Origin: an uncultured Ideonella sp.
GTDB lineage: Bacteria; Pseudomonadota; Gammaproteobacteria; Burkholderiales; Burkholderiaceae
Assembly: GCA_946479475.1 (NCBI GenBank)
Contig: CAMLGG010000106.1
Coordinates: 1-16,384, forward strand
Reading direction: 5' to 3'
Length of the DNA: 16,384 bases
Below, piece by piece: positions 1-7,380 of the stretch; position 1 is the first letter of the stretch, and each line of letters starts with the position of its first letter. Made by a program: the position numbers and the translations under genes. Below the pieces are notes generated by a model. That model saw only the letters and a program-made list of their open reading frames with translations. It was not told where the DNA came from and searched no databases.

Positions 1-683
1 GTGAGATAGCCCTGCGGCAGCCGCTCGACCAGCTTGCGCGCCAGGCTCAGGCCGTTGGCATGGATGCCGCTGGAGGCGAGCAGCACGATGGCGTCCCCTG
101 GGGCGAGCGCGTCGCCGACCGACAAGCGCGACTTGGGACTGACGATGCCGGTGCAGGAGGCCGCGAGGTCGATGCGGCCCGGCTCGACGATGCCGGCCAG
201 CGCGGGCGTCTCGCCGCCGCCCCAGGCGACGCCGCAGACGTCGCAGGCCTTCTTCCAGCCCTCGACCAAAGCCTGCGCGCGTTGGGCATCGCCGAACCAG
301 TCGCTGCCGCCGGCGGCCCAGTAGGCCTGCACGACCAGCGGCGTGGCGCCGACCGTGATGAGGTCGTTGACCGCCATGGCGATCGTGTCCTGCGCGATGC
401 CGGCGTAGTAGCTGTTGCCGGTCAGGGCCTTCATCTCGTCGGCCACCAGGGCCTTGGAGCCGAGGCACTCGACGATGCTGGCCAGGTAGAACGGGCCCAC
501 GTCCACCACGTAGGCCGATTCGCCGCGCGAGGCCTTCACTTCGCTGAAGCCGTGGCCGGCCAGGTGCCCGGCGGTGGCGGCGGCGGCGCGCTGCGCAGCC
601 ACCTTGAGCGGATCGATCAGGTCGTAGTTGACGCCGGCCTGTTCGTAGCTCAGCGTGCCGGGGGAAGAGGGCGTGGAACTCAT
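1..683 (-). CDS. PurM-like (AIR synthase-related) protein, 5' part, runs off left edge
   Basis: The first 227 codons are present; the C-terminal part lies outside the window. The protein is an ATP-dependent PurM/AIR-synthase superfamily member. Family landmarks visible are LSYEQAGVNY (11-20), which matches the PurM N-terminus; DTIAMAVNDLITVGATPL (99-116), which matches the DTIGIDLVAMCVND core; WGGGETPALAG (154-164) for the GGETAEMPG loop; and SSGIHANGLSL (204-214). The canonical PurM substrate/ATP segment with VDGVGTK is replaced here by VECLGSK (71-77), so this is a divergent branch and possibly not the purine-pathway enzyme (5-aminoimidazole ribotide synthesis). The ATG start was chosen because it precedes the PurM-like N-terminus and has a -10-like hexamer 8 nt upstream. 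It is divergent from dnaX with a 70-bp gap. Family membership is fairly certain; the reaction catalysed is not. Confidence 0.8.
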   Translation of the reverse strand, partial: MSSTPSSPGTLSYEQAGVNYDLIDPLKVAAQRAAAATAGHLAGHGFSEVKASRGESAYVVDVGPFYLASIVECLGSKALVADEMKALTGNSYYAGIAQDTIAMAVNDLITVGATPLVVQAYWAAGGSDWFGDAQRAQALVEGWKKACDVCGVAWGGGETPALAGIVEPGRIDLAASCTGIVSPKSRLSVGDALAPGDAIVLLASSGIHANGLSLARKLVERLPQGYL

Positions 684-691
684 GGGCGAAG

Positions 692-697
692 ATTATC
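692..697 (-). promoter_or_regulatory. Putative -10 element for the PurM-like gene
   Basis: GATAAT on the minus strand ends 8 nt before the ATG, which would give a transcript with almost no leader. No recognisable TTGACA-like -35 is found at 16-18 bp. No Shine-Dalgarno sequence is seen next to the start, which fits a leaderless or near-leaderless message. Judged by eye only. Confidence 0.35.
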
Positions 698-740
698 GGC
701 CACCTCGTCCGCATGGCCCGCGGCCCTGCGATGCCCCTCG

Positions 741-746
741 TAGAAT
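741..746 (+). promoter_or_regulatory. Putative -10 element for dnaX (near-leaderless)
   Basis: TAGAAT ends 7 nt before the dnaX ATG at 754, so initiation at the usual distance would fall on or next to the start codon. No clear -35 hexamer is seen, and there is no Shine-Dalgarno sequence. The element shares the 70-bp divergent gap with the opposing GATAAT of the PurM-like gene. Confidence 0.4.
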
Positions 747-753
747 GGCCGGC

Positions 754-2613
754 ATGAGCTATGTGGTCCTGGCGCGCAAGTACCGTTCGCGCAATTTCGA
801 GGAGATGGTCGGCCAGGACCATGTGGTGCGGGCCCTGACCCACGCGCTGGAGCAGGGCCGCCTGCACCATGCCTACCTCTTCACCGGCACCCGCGGCATC
901 GGCAAGACCACCGTCTCGCGCATCCTCGCCAAGTGCCTGAACTGCGTCGGCCCGGACGGCACCGGCGGCATCACCGCCAGGCCCTGCGGCGTGTGCACCG
1001 CCTGCCGCGAGATCGATGCCGACCGCTACATCGACTACACCGAGCTCGACGCCGCCAGCAACCGCGGCATCGACGAGGCGCGCGACCTGATCGAGCGCGC
1101 CTCCTACAAGCCCAGCGTCGGCCGCTTCAAGGTCTTCATGATCGACGAGGCGCACCAGCTCACCAAGGACGCCTTCAACGCGCTGCTGAAGACGCTGGAG
1201 GAGCCCCCCGAGTATCTGAAGTTCGTGCTGGCCACGACGGACCCCGAGAAGATGCTGCCGACAGTGCTCAGCCGCTGCCTGCAGTTCAACCTGCGGCCGA
1301 TGGCGCCGCAGACGGTGGCCGAGCACCTGCACAACGTGCTGGAGAAGGAGAACGTGCCGGTCGAGCCGGGGGCGCTGCGCCTGCTCTCCCGCGCGGCCCG
1401 AGGGTCCATGCGCGATGCGCTTTCCTTGACCGACCAGGCCATTGCCTATGGCGGTGGCCGGCTGGAAGAGGCCGCCGTGCGGGCCATGCTGGGCAGCGTG
1501 GACCGGCGCCATGCCCAGCGCCTCATCGAGGCCTTGGCGCGTCGCGACGGTGCGGCCGTGCTGGTCGAGGCCGAGGGCCTGCGCAGCCAGGGCCTGTCGG
1601 CCGCGGGCACGCTCGAGGAGATGGCGCGCCTGCTGCAGCAGATGGCGGTGGAGCAGGTCGTTCCCGGCGCGCTCGATGCCACCGACCCGGACACCGAGGC
1701 CGCCCGCCAGCTGGCGCCCGTCCTGGCGCCGGATGAGACCCAACTGCTCTACAGCATGGTGCTGCAGGGGCGCGCCGAGCTCAGCCTGGCACCGGACGAG
1801 TACGCCGGCCTGGTGATGGTGCTGCTGCGATTCCTGGCCTTCCCGGCGCAGGCCGGTGGCGCGTCTGCTCGCAGCGCTCCCTTGCCGGCCCCGGTTGCCG
1901 CACCGGCTCCGGCTTCAGCGGCCCTGCAGGCCCGCGTGGCCGAACGGGCCCGCGCCGTGGTGCCCCCGCCGGCGCTCACTCGACCGGTCGCCCAGCCAGG
2001 CGCGATCGCGTCTCCCAGGCCCGTCGTCACTGCCCCACCGGTCGCGTCGCCGGTGCCTCGTCCAGCGGCTCAGCAGGTCGAGGATGAGCCGCCGCCCTGG
2101 ATGGACGAAGCGCCGTTCGAGGGTGAGCCGGTTGCCGCGGCAGCGCCGGCCGCCGAAGCGCCCGCGCCGGTCGCGGCCCCGTCCGTTGCCGAGGTGCCCG
2201 TGGTGCAAAGGACGGCCCTGGGAGACCGCTGGGCCGAGCTGGTGGGCACGCTCGTCGCTGCGAATGCGGTCACTGCCCTGGCCCGTGAGCTGGCCATGCA
2301 GGCCGAGCTGACGCTCGTCGAGCCGGGCGAAGGCGCAGAGCGCTGGTGCCTGCGTGTCGAAAGAGAGACCTTGCGCGCCCCGACGCTGTCCGAGAAGCTG
2401 CAGGCCGCCTTGCGTGCCCACACCGGCCTCACGCTGCGGCTGGAGGTCGTGGCCGGCACGCCTGGCGATTCGCCGGCCCGCCGCGAGGCCGAGGCGGCTG
2501 CGCAGCGCCAGCGCGAAGCCGAGGCCATCATCCACGGCGACCCGGTGGTGCAATCGATGCTCGCGCAGTTCTCGACTGCGCGGATCGTGCCGGGCTCCAT
2601 CCGCCCGGCCTGA
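754..2613 (+). CDS. dnaX: DNA polymerase III subunit tau (DnaX, clamp loader ATPase)
   Basis: This 619-residue AAA+ ATPase is the motor subunit of the clamp loader, which opens and loads the beta sliding clamp and, in its tau form, tethers polymerase III and the helicase. Visible motifs are Walker A GTRGIGKT (45-52), zinc-module cysteines C64, C78, C81 and C84, Walker B with DEAH (131-134), sensor-1 region LATTDPEK (159-166) and the SRC arginine-finger motif (173-175). A long Ala/Pro-rich linker (about 370-490) precedes a C-terminal domain beginning near DRWAELVGTL (491-500), corresponding to the polymerase-binding end of tau. The ATG at 754 gives the family-typical MSYVVLARKYRS N-terminus; the in-frame extension back to 655 would overlap the divergent gene. 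I see no A-AAA-AAG slippery heptamer, so a gamma product by the E. coli frameshift is not predicted. It is first in a dnaX-ybaB-recR cluster. Confidence 0.97.
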   Translation: MSYVVLARKYRSRNFEEMVGQDHVVRALTHALEQGRLHHAYLFTGTRGIGKTTVSRILAKCLNCVGPDGTGGITARPCGVCTACREIDADRYIDYTELDAASNRGIDEARDLIERASYKPSVGRFKVFMIDEAHQLTKDAFNALLKTLEEPPEYLKFVLATTDPEKMLPTVLSRCLQFNLRPMAPQTVAEHLHNVLEKENVPVEPGALRLLSRAARGSMRDALSLTDQAIAYGGGRLEEAAVRAMLGSVDRRHAQRLIEALARRDGAAVLVEAEGLRSQGLSAAGTLEEMARLLQQMAVEQVVPGALDATDPDTEAARQLAPVLAPDETQLLYSMVLQGRAELSLAPDEYAGLVMVLLRFLAFPAQAGGASARSAPLPAPVAAPAPASAALQARVAERARAVVPPPALTRPVAQPGAIASPRPVVTAPPVASPVPRPAAQQVEDEPPPWMDEAPFEGEPVAAAAPAAEAPAPVAAPSVAEVPVVQRTALGDRWAELVGTLVAANAVTALARELAMQAELTLVEPGEGAERWCLRVERETLRAPTLSEKLQAALRAHTGLTLRLEVVAGTPGDSPARREAEAAAQRQREAEAIIHGDPVVQSMLAQFSTARIVPGSIRPA

Positions 2614-2643
2614 ACCGTACGAACCACAGAAGGACGAACCATC

Positions 2644-2970
2644 ATGATGAAGGGTCAACTCGCCGGCCTGATGAAGCAGGCCCAGGCCATGCAGGACAAC
2701 CTGCGCAAGGCGCAGGAGGAGCTGGCGCAGATCGAGGTCGAGGGCCAGTCCGGCGCCGGCCTGGTGAAGGTCGTGATGACCTGCAAGAACGACGTCAAGC
2801 GCGTCACCATCGACCCGAGCCTGCTTGCCGACGACAAGGACATGCTCGAGGACCTGGTGGCTGCGGCCTTCAACGACGCGGTGCGCAAGGCCGAGGCGAC
2901 CAGCCAGGAGAAGATGGGCAAGATCACGGCCGGCATGCCGCTGCCCCCCGGCATGAAGATGCCCTTCTGA
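2644..2970 (+). CDS. ybaB: YbaB/EbfC family nucleoid-associated protein
   Basis: This 108-residue protein of the YbaB/EbfC family forms small DNA-binding dimers associated with the nucleoid. The start [19 protein letters not shown] and a heptad-rich helix (about 5-35) are typical, as is the central beta segment around [19 protein letters not shown] (38-56). Length equals the family norm. A good Shine-Dalgarno AGAAGGA (2628-2634) lies 9 nt before the ATG at 2644 and decides this start. It sits 30 bp after dnaX and 19 bp before recR. This dnaX-ybaB-recR order is conserved in many bacteria and suggests one transcript and a role linked to recombination or replication. Confidence 0.96.
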   Translation: MMKGQLAGLMKQAQAMQDNLRKAQEELAQIEVEGQSGAGLVKVVMTCKNDVKRVTIDPSLLADDKDMLEDLVAAAFNDAVRKAEATSQEKMGKITAGMPLPPGMKMPF

Positions 2971-2989
2971 GATCCTGCAACGGCCGGGC

Positions 2990-3571
2990 GTGAACCACCT
3001 CGATGCGCTGATCGATGCCTTGCGCAAGCTGCCGGGCGTCGGCGTGAAGTCCGCGCAGCGCATGGCGTTCCACCTCCTGCAGCATGACCGCGCCGCGGCG
3101 CAGCAGCTCGCGCGAGCGCTGGAGGAGGCGGTGAAGTCGGTCCGGCATTGCAGCCGCTGCCACACCTTCACCGACGACGAACTGTGCGCGATCTGCCGTG
3201 ACGACAGCCGCGATGCGCGCCAGCTTTGCGTGGTCGAGACGCCGGCCGACCAGGCCGCCCTCGAGCGCACCGGCAGCTACCACGGCTACTACTACGTCCT
3301 GATGGGCCGCATCAGCCCGCTCGACGGGATAGGCGCCAGCAGCCTGGGCGCGCCAGGCTTGCTGGCCCGCGCGGCACAAGGCGGTGTGGAGGAGGTCATC
3401 CTTGCCACCAGCTTCACCGCCGAGGGTGAGGCCACGGCGCATGTGCTGGCGGAGATCCTCAAGGCGCGGGGTCTCAAGGTGACCCGGCTCGCCCGGGGCG
3501 TGCCTGCCGGCAGCGAGCTCGAGTACGTCGATCTTTCGACCATCGCCCACGCGCTGGTCGACAGGCGGTGA
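2990..3571 (+). CDS. recR: Recombination protein RecR
   Basis: RecR, 193 residues, acts with RecF and RecO to load RecA at gapped DNA in RecFOR recombinational repair. The N-terminal helix-hairpin-helix [17 protein letters not shown] (14-30) is followed by the zinc module C54-x2-C57 ... C66-x2-C69. A Toprim domain starting near [14 protein letters not shown] (79-92) and ending around residue 173 comes next, then the C-terminal EYVD segment. Length is close to the usual 198-200 residues. The start is GTG; no in-frame ATG precedes it, and the first residues [18 protein letters not shown] match the family. The Shine-Dalgarno is weak, so translation may rely on coupling to ybaB 19 bp upstream. 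It converges on mltD with only a 10-bp gap, and no classical terminator fits there. Confidence 0.97.
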   Translation: MNHLDALIDALRKLPGVGVKSAQRMAFHLLQHDRAAAQQLARALEEAVKSVRHCSRCHTFTDDELCAICRDDSRDARQLCVVETPADQAALERTGSYHGYYYVLMGRISPLDGIGASSLGAPGLLARAAQGGVEEVILATSFTAEGEATAHVLAEILKARGLKVTRLARGVPAGSELEYVDLSTIAHALVDRR

Positions 3572-3581
3572 AGCGGCCGCC

Positions 3582-5195
3582 TTACTTGCGCGTCATCCGC
3601 ACCGGGCCCGCCTTGGGCGCCGCAGATCGCGAAACCGGGCGCGCGGCAGGGCGAGTGCCGGCGGACTTGCCGGCAGAGGATGCGACACGCGTCGTCGCCT
3701 TCGCCTTGTTCGGCAGGTAGAGCACGACGCTGGCGCTCGGCTTGAACTTCGAGCTCACGCCGACCTTGTTCCACTGAGCGACCTGGGTTGCCGAAACGCC
3801 GTAGCGCTTGGCAATCGCAGCCACGGACTCGCCCTTGCGGCTGGCGCGCACGGTCAACCGCCGCAGCGGCGGCACATCCGGCGCGAGGGCGATCATGGCG
3901 TTGTCCGCGATGTGCTCGGAGACATCCGCATCCCGCCGCGCCGTGCGCGGCACGAGCAGCGTGGAACCCGCCTTCACGAGCATGCGCGGCGGGATGTGGT
4001 TCACCTCGCGCAGCGCTGCCTCGCTCATGCCCACCTGCTTGGCCGCATCGGCCGGGCGCAGGGTCTTCGGTGCGACCCACGCGGTCCAGGTGGCCATCGG
4101 GCCGCGATGCTCGGCCAGGGCCTTCACGAAGAGGTTGGCGTTGTCGTAGGGCAGCAGGATCTGCTCGGTGCCGGCGGCCAGGATCACCGGCTTGTTCATC
4201 TGCGGGTTCAGGTAGCGGAACTCCTCCATCGGCACGTCTGCCAGCTTGGCGGCCAGGCTCACGTCGATGTCGCGCTCGATCGGCACGCTGAGGAAGTAGG
4301 GGTGGTTGCGCAGCTCGGGCAGCTCGAGGTTGAAGGCGGCCGGATTCAGCACGATGTTCTTCACCGCCTGCAGCTTGGGCACGTACATCCGCGTCTCGTC
4401 GGGCATGCGCAGGCTGAGGTAGTCGGTCGGCAGGCCGGCTTTCTCGTTGCGTGCGATTGCGCGCTGCACGTTGCCCTCGCCCCAGTTGTAGGCGGCCAGG
4501 GCCAGGTGCCAGTCGCCGAACATCTTGTAGAGCCGGCCGAGGTAATCCAGTGCCGCCCGGGTGGAGGCGAGGACGTCGCGGCGGTCGTCTCGGAAGAGGT
4601 TCTGCTTGAGGTCGTAGTCCTTGCCCGTCGAAGGGATGAACTGCCACATGCCCGAGGCACGCGCGACCGATTGCGCCTGCGGGTTGAAGGCGCTCTCGAT
4701 GAAGGGCAGCAGGGCCAGCTCGCTCGGCATTCCCCGCTTGTCCAGCTCCTCCATCACGTGGAAGAGATAGCGGCTGCCGCGCTCGGTCATGCGCTGCACG
4801 TAGTCGGGCCTCTGGGCATACCACTGCTCGCTGCGGCGAACGAGGTCGTTGTCGATCTCCGGCATGCCGAAGTTCTGGCGCACGCGCTCCCAGAGGTCGA
4901 CCTTGGCGCGATCGTCGAAGAGATCCACCGGACGGTCCGGCTGCACCGGATCGATGGGGGTGGCCACCACGCCGCTTTCCTCGGCAGCTTCGGCAGGCGC
5001 GGACGCGCTGGCCGCTGGCGGCGCCGCAGCGACCTCGGGCGGCGCTGGCTCGGCTGCCGGAGCCTGGGGCAGCGGATCGATCGTGGCCACGGCCGCAGGC
5101 TCCCCTGGCGTGGCGCAGCCGGCGAACCACGGGGCGATCGCCAGGGCCAGCAGCAGGGACGCCAGGGACGGGCGTCGGTGAAGGAGTTGCTTCAT
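3582..5195 (-). CDS. mltD: Membrane-bound lytic murein transglycosylase D-like lipoprotein
   Basis: This is a 537-residue outer-membrane-type lipoprotein that cleaves the glycan strands of peptidoglycan. The N-terminus has a signal sequence ending in a lipobox-like FAGC with lipidated C27, then a Pro/Ala-rich tether (about 30-95). The SLT catalytic domain (about 100-300) shows LLPFIESAFNP with catalytic E167, SGMWQFIPSTG (181-191) and LALAAYNWGEGNV (231-243). C-terminal LysM-type peptidoglycan-binding repeats follow: a clear one at about 446-495 and a more degenerate one at about 370-416. The last 40 residues are basic and low-complexity. The ATG was chosen because it begins the signal sequence and overlaps the gloB stop codon by 4 bp (ATGA), indicating coupled translation. 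The longer in-frame extension to 5582 would run deep into gloB and is rejected. The mltD-gloB pairing is conserved in E. coli. Confidence 0.95.
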   Translation of the reverse strand: MKQLLHRRPSLASLLLALAIAPWFAGCATPGEPAAVATIDPLPQAPAAEPAPPEVAAAPPAASASAPAEAAEESGVVATPIDPVQPDRPVDLFDDRAKVDLWERVRQNFGMPEIDNDLVRRSEQWYAQRPDYVQRMTERGSRYLFHVMEELDKRGMPSELALLPFIESAFNPQAQSVARASGMWQFIPSTGKDYDLKQNLFRDDRRDVLASTRAALDYLGRLYKMFGDWHLALAAYNWGEGNVQRAIARNEKAGLPTDYLSLRMPDETRMYVPKLQAVKNIVLNPAAFNLELPELRNHPYFLSVPIERDIDVSLAAKLADVPMEEFRYLNPQMNKPVILAAGTEQILLPYDNANLFVKALAEHRGPMATWTAWVAPKTLRPADAAKQVGMSEAALREVNHIPPRMLVKAGSTLLVPRTARRDADVSEHIADNAMIALAPDVPPLRRLTVRASRKGESVAAIAKRYGVSATQVAQWNKVGVSSKFKPSASVVLYLPNKAKATTRVASSAGKSAGTRPAARPVSRSAAPKAGPVRMTRK

Positions 5196-5962
5196 CGGTA
5201 GTTGTTCTTCCATTCGCGCAGGGCAGCAAAGACCTCGACCGGATCGTCGCTGCGCGCGCCTCGGGCGAGCGCCGAGGCGACGATGCCGGGCTCGGTGCAG
5301 CGCATGAAGGGATTGATGCTGCGCTCCAGCCCTATGCTGGAGGGCAGGGTGGGGCTGCCCGAGGCGCGAAGTGCCTCGCAACGGGCCTGGTACGCCAGGA
5401 CGGCTTCGTTTCCCGGCTCCGCTGCGTGGGCGAAGCGCAGGTTCGACAGCGTGTACTCGTGGGCGCAGCAGACCCGCGTCGAGCCGGGCAGCGCAGCGAT
5501 CTGCACGAGCGATTCGTGCATCTGCCGCGGCGTGCCTTCGAACAGCCTCCCGCAGCCGCCGGAGAACAGCGTGTCGCCGCAAAACAGCAGCGGCCCTCCG
5601 GGGGCCGCTTCAGCGTAGTAGGCGATGTGGCCAGAGGTATGCCCCGGGACATCGAGCACCAGGAACGAGATGCCCTGCCATCGGACCACGTCGCCGGCCT
5701 CGTGGCGGACGACTTCCACCGGCATCGCCTCGCGGGCCGGGCCGTGGACCAGGCCGTGAAGCCGCGGCTGCAGCGCCTGCAGCCCGCCGACGTGATCGCC
5801 ATGGTGATGCGTCACTAGAATGGCCGTCAGCGCGAGCCCGAGACGGTCCAGCGCGTCGAGCACGGGACCAGCATCACCCGGATCGACGACGAGGGCCTCG
5901 CGGCCGTCGTGCAGCATCCAGATGTAGTTGTCGGCGAAGGCGGGCAGGGCGACCAGATTCAT
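5192..5962 (-). CDS. gloB: Hydroxyacylglutathione hydrolase (glyoxalase II)
   Basis: GloB, 256 residues, hydrolyses S-lactoylglutathione to lactate and glutathione, the second step of methylglyoxal detoxification in the cytoplasm. It is a metallo-beta-lactamase fold enzyme with the binuclear site motif THHHGDH (51-57, ligands H52, H54, D56, H57). The other ligands are H108 in VPGHTSGH, D130 in FCGDTLF and H168 in CCAHEYT. The C-terminal glutathione-binding part ends in REWKNNYR, typical of the family. The start gives the classic [17 protein letters not shown]. The gene shares four bases with mltD downstream. Its ATG overlaps the ATG of the divergent methyltransferase within a single CATG. No Shine-Dalgarno is visible. 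Confidence 0.97.
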   Translation of the reverse strand: MNLVALPAFADNYIWMLHDGREALVVDPGDAGPVLDALDRLGLALTAILVTHHHGDHVGGLQALQPRLHGLVHGPAREAMPVEVVRHEAGDVVRWQGISFLVLDVPGHTSGHIAYYAEAAPGGPLLFCGDTLFSGGCGRLFEGTPRQMHESLVQIAALPGSTRVCCAHEYTLSNLRFAHAAEPGNEAVLAYQARCEALRASGSPTLPSSIGLERSINPFMRCTEPGIVASALARGARSDDPVEVFAALREWKNNYR

Positions 5963-6812
5963 GACGCAAAACGCCGCGATTATAGAGTTGGGCCTCTGGT
6001 TGAGGACCCCGCCGGGCCGCTATCTGCTGGGCTGGGAACAAGAGCGCCTGGATCGCGCGGTGGCTGACATCTTCGGCTTCCACGCGCTGCAGATCGGGCT
6101 GCCGGAGATCGACACGCTGCGCAGCAACCGGATGCCCAACCGCTGGGTCGCCAGCGACAGCCTGACGCTGCCGGCCCCCATCGAGCTGCCGCCGCCCGCC
6201 GAGGATCAGGGCGGGCCGCCGTCGATGGGGCCGGTTCCGGTCGCCTTGCACTGCGAGCACGACGCCTTGCCCTTCCCGGACCATGCACTCGACCTCGTGG
6301 TGCTCCCGCATACGCTGGAGCAGGCCACCGATCCGCACCGGACGCTGGCCGAGGTCGCACGGGTGCTGCGGCCGGAGGGCAAGGTGGTGATCGTCGGCCT
6401 CAACCCGGTCAGCCTCTGGGGCGTTCGCCAGCGGCTCGGGCACGCGCGCCTCATGCTGGCCCGCGCCGACACTGCACAGCGCCTGCTCTTCCTGCCGCGC
6501 GCGGGCGAGTTCATCGGCTATTGGCGAGCACGGGATTGGCTGCGGCTGCTGGGCTTCGAACTGGAGGCTGGAAGCTTCGGTTGCTGGCGGCCGCCCATGG
6601 CCTCGCAGCGCTGGCTGGACCGCTTCGCCTGGATGGACCGCGTCGGTGCCCACTGGTGGCCGGTGTTCGGTGCGGTCTACTGCCTGGTGGCGGTCAAGCG
6701 GGTCCGCGGCATGCGGCTCATCGGCCTGGCCCGCAGCGAGCGGGTCAAGGCCAAGGCGGCACCGGTGCTGAACGGCAGCGCCGTGCCCTTCGAAGAAGAA
6801 ATTGTCCAGTGA
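5961..6812 (+). CDS. YafS-like SAM-dependent methyltransferase (class I fold)
   Basis: This 283-residue protein resembles E. coli YafS, a putative SAM-dependent methyltransferase of unknown substrate, and occupies the same place between gloB and rnhA. The best methyltransferase signature is [20 protein letters not shown] (102-121), which is the motif II/III region. After it come [14 protein letters not shown] (127-140), [14 protein letters not shown] (141-154) and a DWLRLLGFE segment (192-200) typical of Methyltransf_11 proteins. The glycine-rich motif I (GxGxG) normally found near the N-terminus is not recognisable; [16 protein letters not shown] (36-51) sits in that area. The ATG at 5961 keeps the [16 protein letters not shown]-terminus that I recall in betaproteobacterial homologues. 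It overlaps the gloB start, and its stop overlaps the rnhA GTG by 4 bp. The target molecule is unknown. Confidence 0.88.
   Translation: MTQNAAIIELGLWLRTPPGRYLLGWEQERLDRAVADIFGFHALQIGLPEIDTLRSNRMPNRWVASDSLTLPAPIELPPPAEDQGGPPSMGPVPVALHCEHDALPFPDHALDLVVLPHTLEQATDPHRTLAEVARVLRPEGKVVIVGLNPVSLWGVRQRLGHARLMLARADTAQRLLFLPRAGEFIGYWRARDWLRLLGFELEAGSFGCWRPPMASQRWLDRFAWMDRVGAHWWPVFGAVYCLVAVKRVRGMRLIGLARSERVKAKAAPVLNGSAVPFEEEIVQ
5979..5984 (-). promoter_or_regulatory. Putative -10 element of the gloB-mltD operon
   Basis: A perfect TATAAT on the minus strand ends 16 nt before the gloB ATG, giving a predicted leader of about 10 nt. No good -35 is seen at 17 bp. The hexamer lies inside codons 7-8 of the divergent yafS-like gene, so the promoter is embedded in coding sequence. 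Judged by eye. Confidence 0.5.
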
Positions 6813-7264
6813 ACGAAAGCGAAAAATTGAGTGACGTGACGATCTACACCGACGGGGCCTGCAAGGGCAATCCGGGGCCGGGAGGATGGGGTGCCTGGCT
6901 GAGCGCCGGGGGCCACGAGAAGGAGCTGTTCGGAGGCGAGGCCGCGACCACCAACAACCGCATGGAGCTGACCGCCGTGATCGAGGCCCTGGCCTCGCTG
7001 AAGCGCACTTGCCGGGTGGCCATCTACACCGACAGCGAGTACGTGAAGAACGGCATGACGACCTGGATCCACAACTGGAAGCGGCGCGGCTGGCGCACCG
7101 CCGACAACAAGCCCGTCAAGAATGCGGAGCTTTGGCAGCGCCTCGATTCACTCGTCGCCCAGCACCAGGTCGGTTGGCATTGGGTCAAGGGCCATGCCGG
7201 CGACCCGGGCAACGAGCGCGCCGATGCGCTGGCCAACAAGGGCGTGGCGTCGGTACAGCGCTGA
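6809..7264 (+). CDS. rnhA: Ribonuclease HI
   Basis: RNase HI, 151 residues, cleaves the RNA strand of RNA/DNA hybrids, removing R-loops and primers. The active-site carboxylates are all visible: D15 in [16 protein letters not shown]53 in [11 protein letters not shown]75 in IYTDSEYV and D139 in NERADALA, together with H129 in VKGHAGDPG. The substrate-binding basic protrusion [12 protein letters not shown] (86-97) is present, as in the E. coli enzyme. Length is normal. The GTG start at 6809 overlaps the TGA of the upstream methyltransferase gene (GTGA) and has a purine-rich GAAGAAGAA upstream, so coupled translation is likely. In E. coli rnhA is next to dnaQ; here a repeat and the convergent moaA follow instead. 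Confidence 0.97.
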   Translation: MNESEKLSDVTIYTDGACKGNPGPGGWGAWLSAGGHEKELFGGEAATTNNRMELTAVIEALASLKRTCRVAIYTDSEYVKNGMTTWIHNWKRRGWRTADNKPVKNAELWQRLDSLVAQHQVGWHWVKGHAGDPGNERADALANKGVASVQR

Positions 7265-7337
7265 GGCCGCCTGACCGCGCGCTCCTTTGCCTTTGCAGGG
7301 GCGTGCGCGGATCCGGCTCTGCCGGTCCGCTGCGCGA

Positions 7338-7379
7338 GCCCCCACGGGGGGCAGCCCCCTGGCAAGGGGGCGTGGGGGC
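7338..7379. repeat. GC-rich intergenic inverted repeat between rnhA and moaA
   Basis: Perfect 9-bp arms GCCCCCACG (7338-7346) and CGTGGGGGC (7371-7379) enclose further G and C runs. These allow alternative inner stems: 7347-7351 with 7355-7359, or 7355-7359 with 7366-7370. The repeat fills the gap between two convergent stop codons and ends 1 bp before the moaA stop. There is no T-tract on either strand. It could be a bidirectional attenuating structure or a copy of a dispersed GC-rich intergenic repeat of the kind common in Burkholderiales. No second copy was found in this window. The remainder of the gap, 7265-7337, shows nothing recognisable. Confidence 0.7.
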
Positions 7380-7380
7380 C

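Noticed and set aside
684..753. Possible 4.5S RNA (ffs) gene upstream of dnaX, as in several proteobacteria
   Set aside because: The 70-bp gap is too short and shows no SRP RNA features.
1915..3270. 451-codon minus-strand frame across dnaX, ybaB and recR
   Set aside because: It overlaps three conserved genes and its translation has no family features.
3912..5201. 429-codon plus-strand frame opposite mltD
   Set aside because: It is antisense to a gene with a lipobox, catalytic glutamate and LysM repeats. The translation is His/Gly/Val/Leu-rich without a domain.
5196..5582. N-terminal extension of mltD into gloB
   Set aside because: The extension is an off-frame reading of gloB. The signal sequence and the 4-bp ATGA overlap fix the start at 5195.
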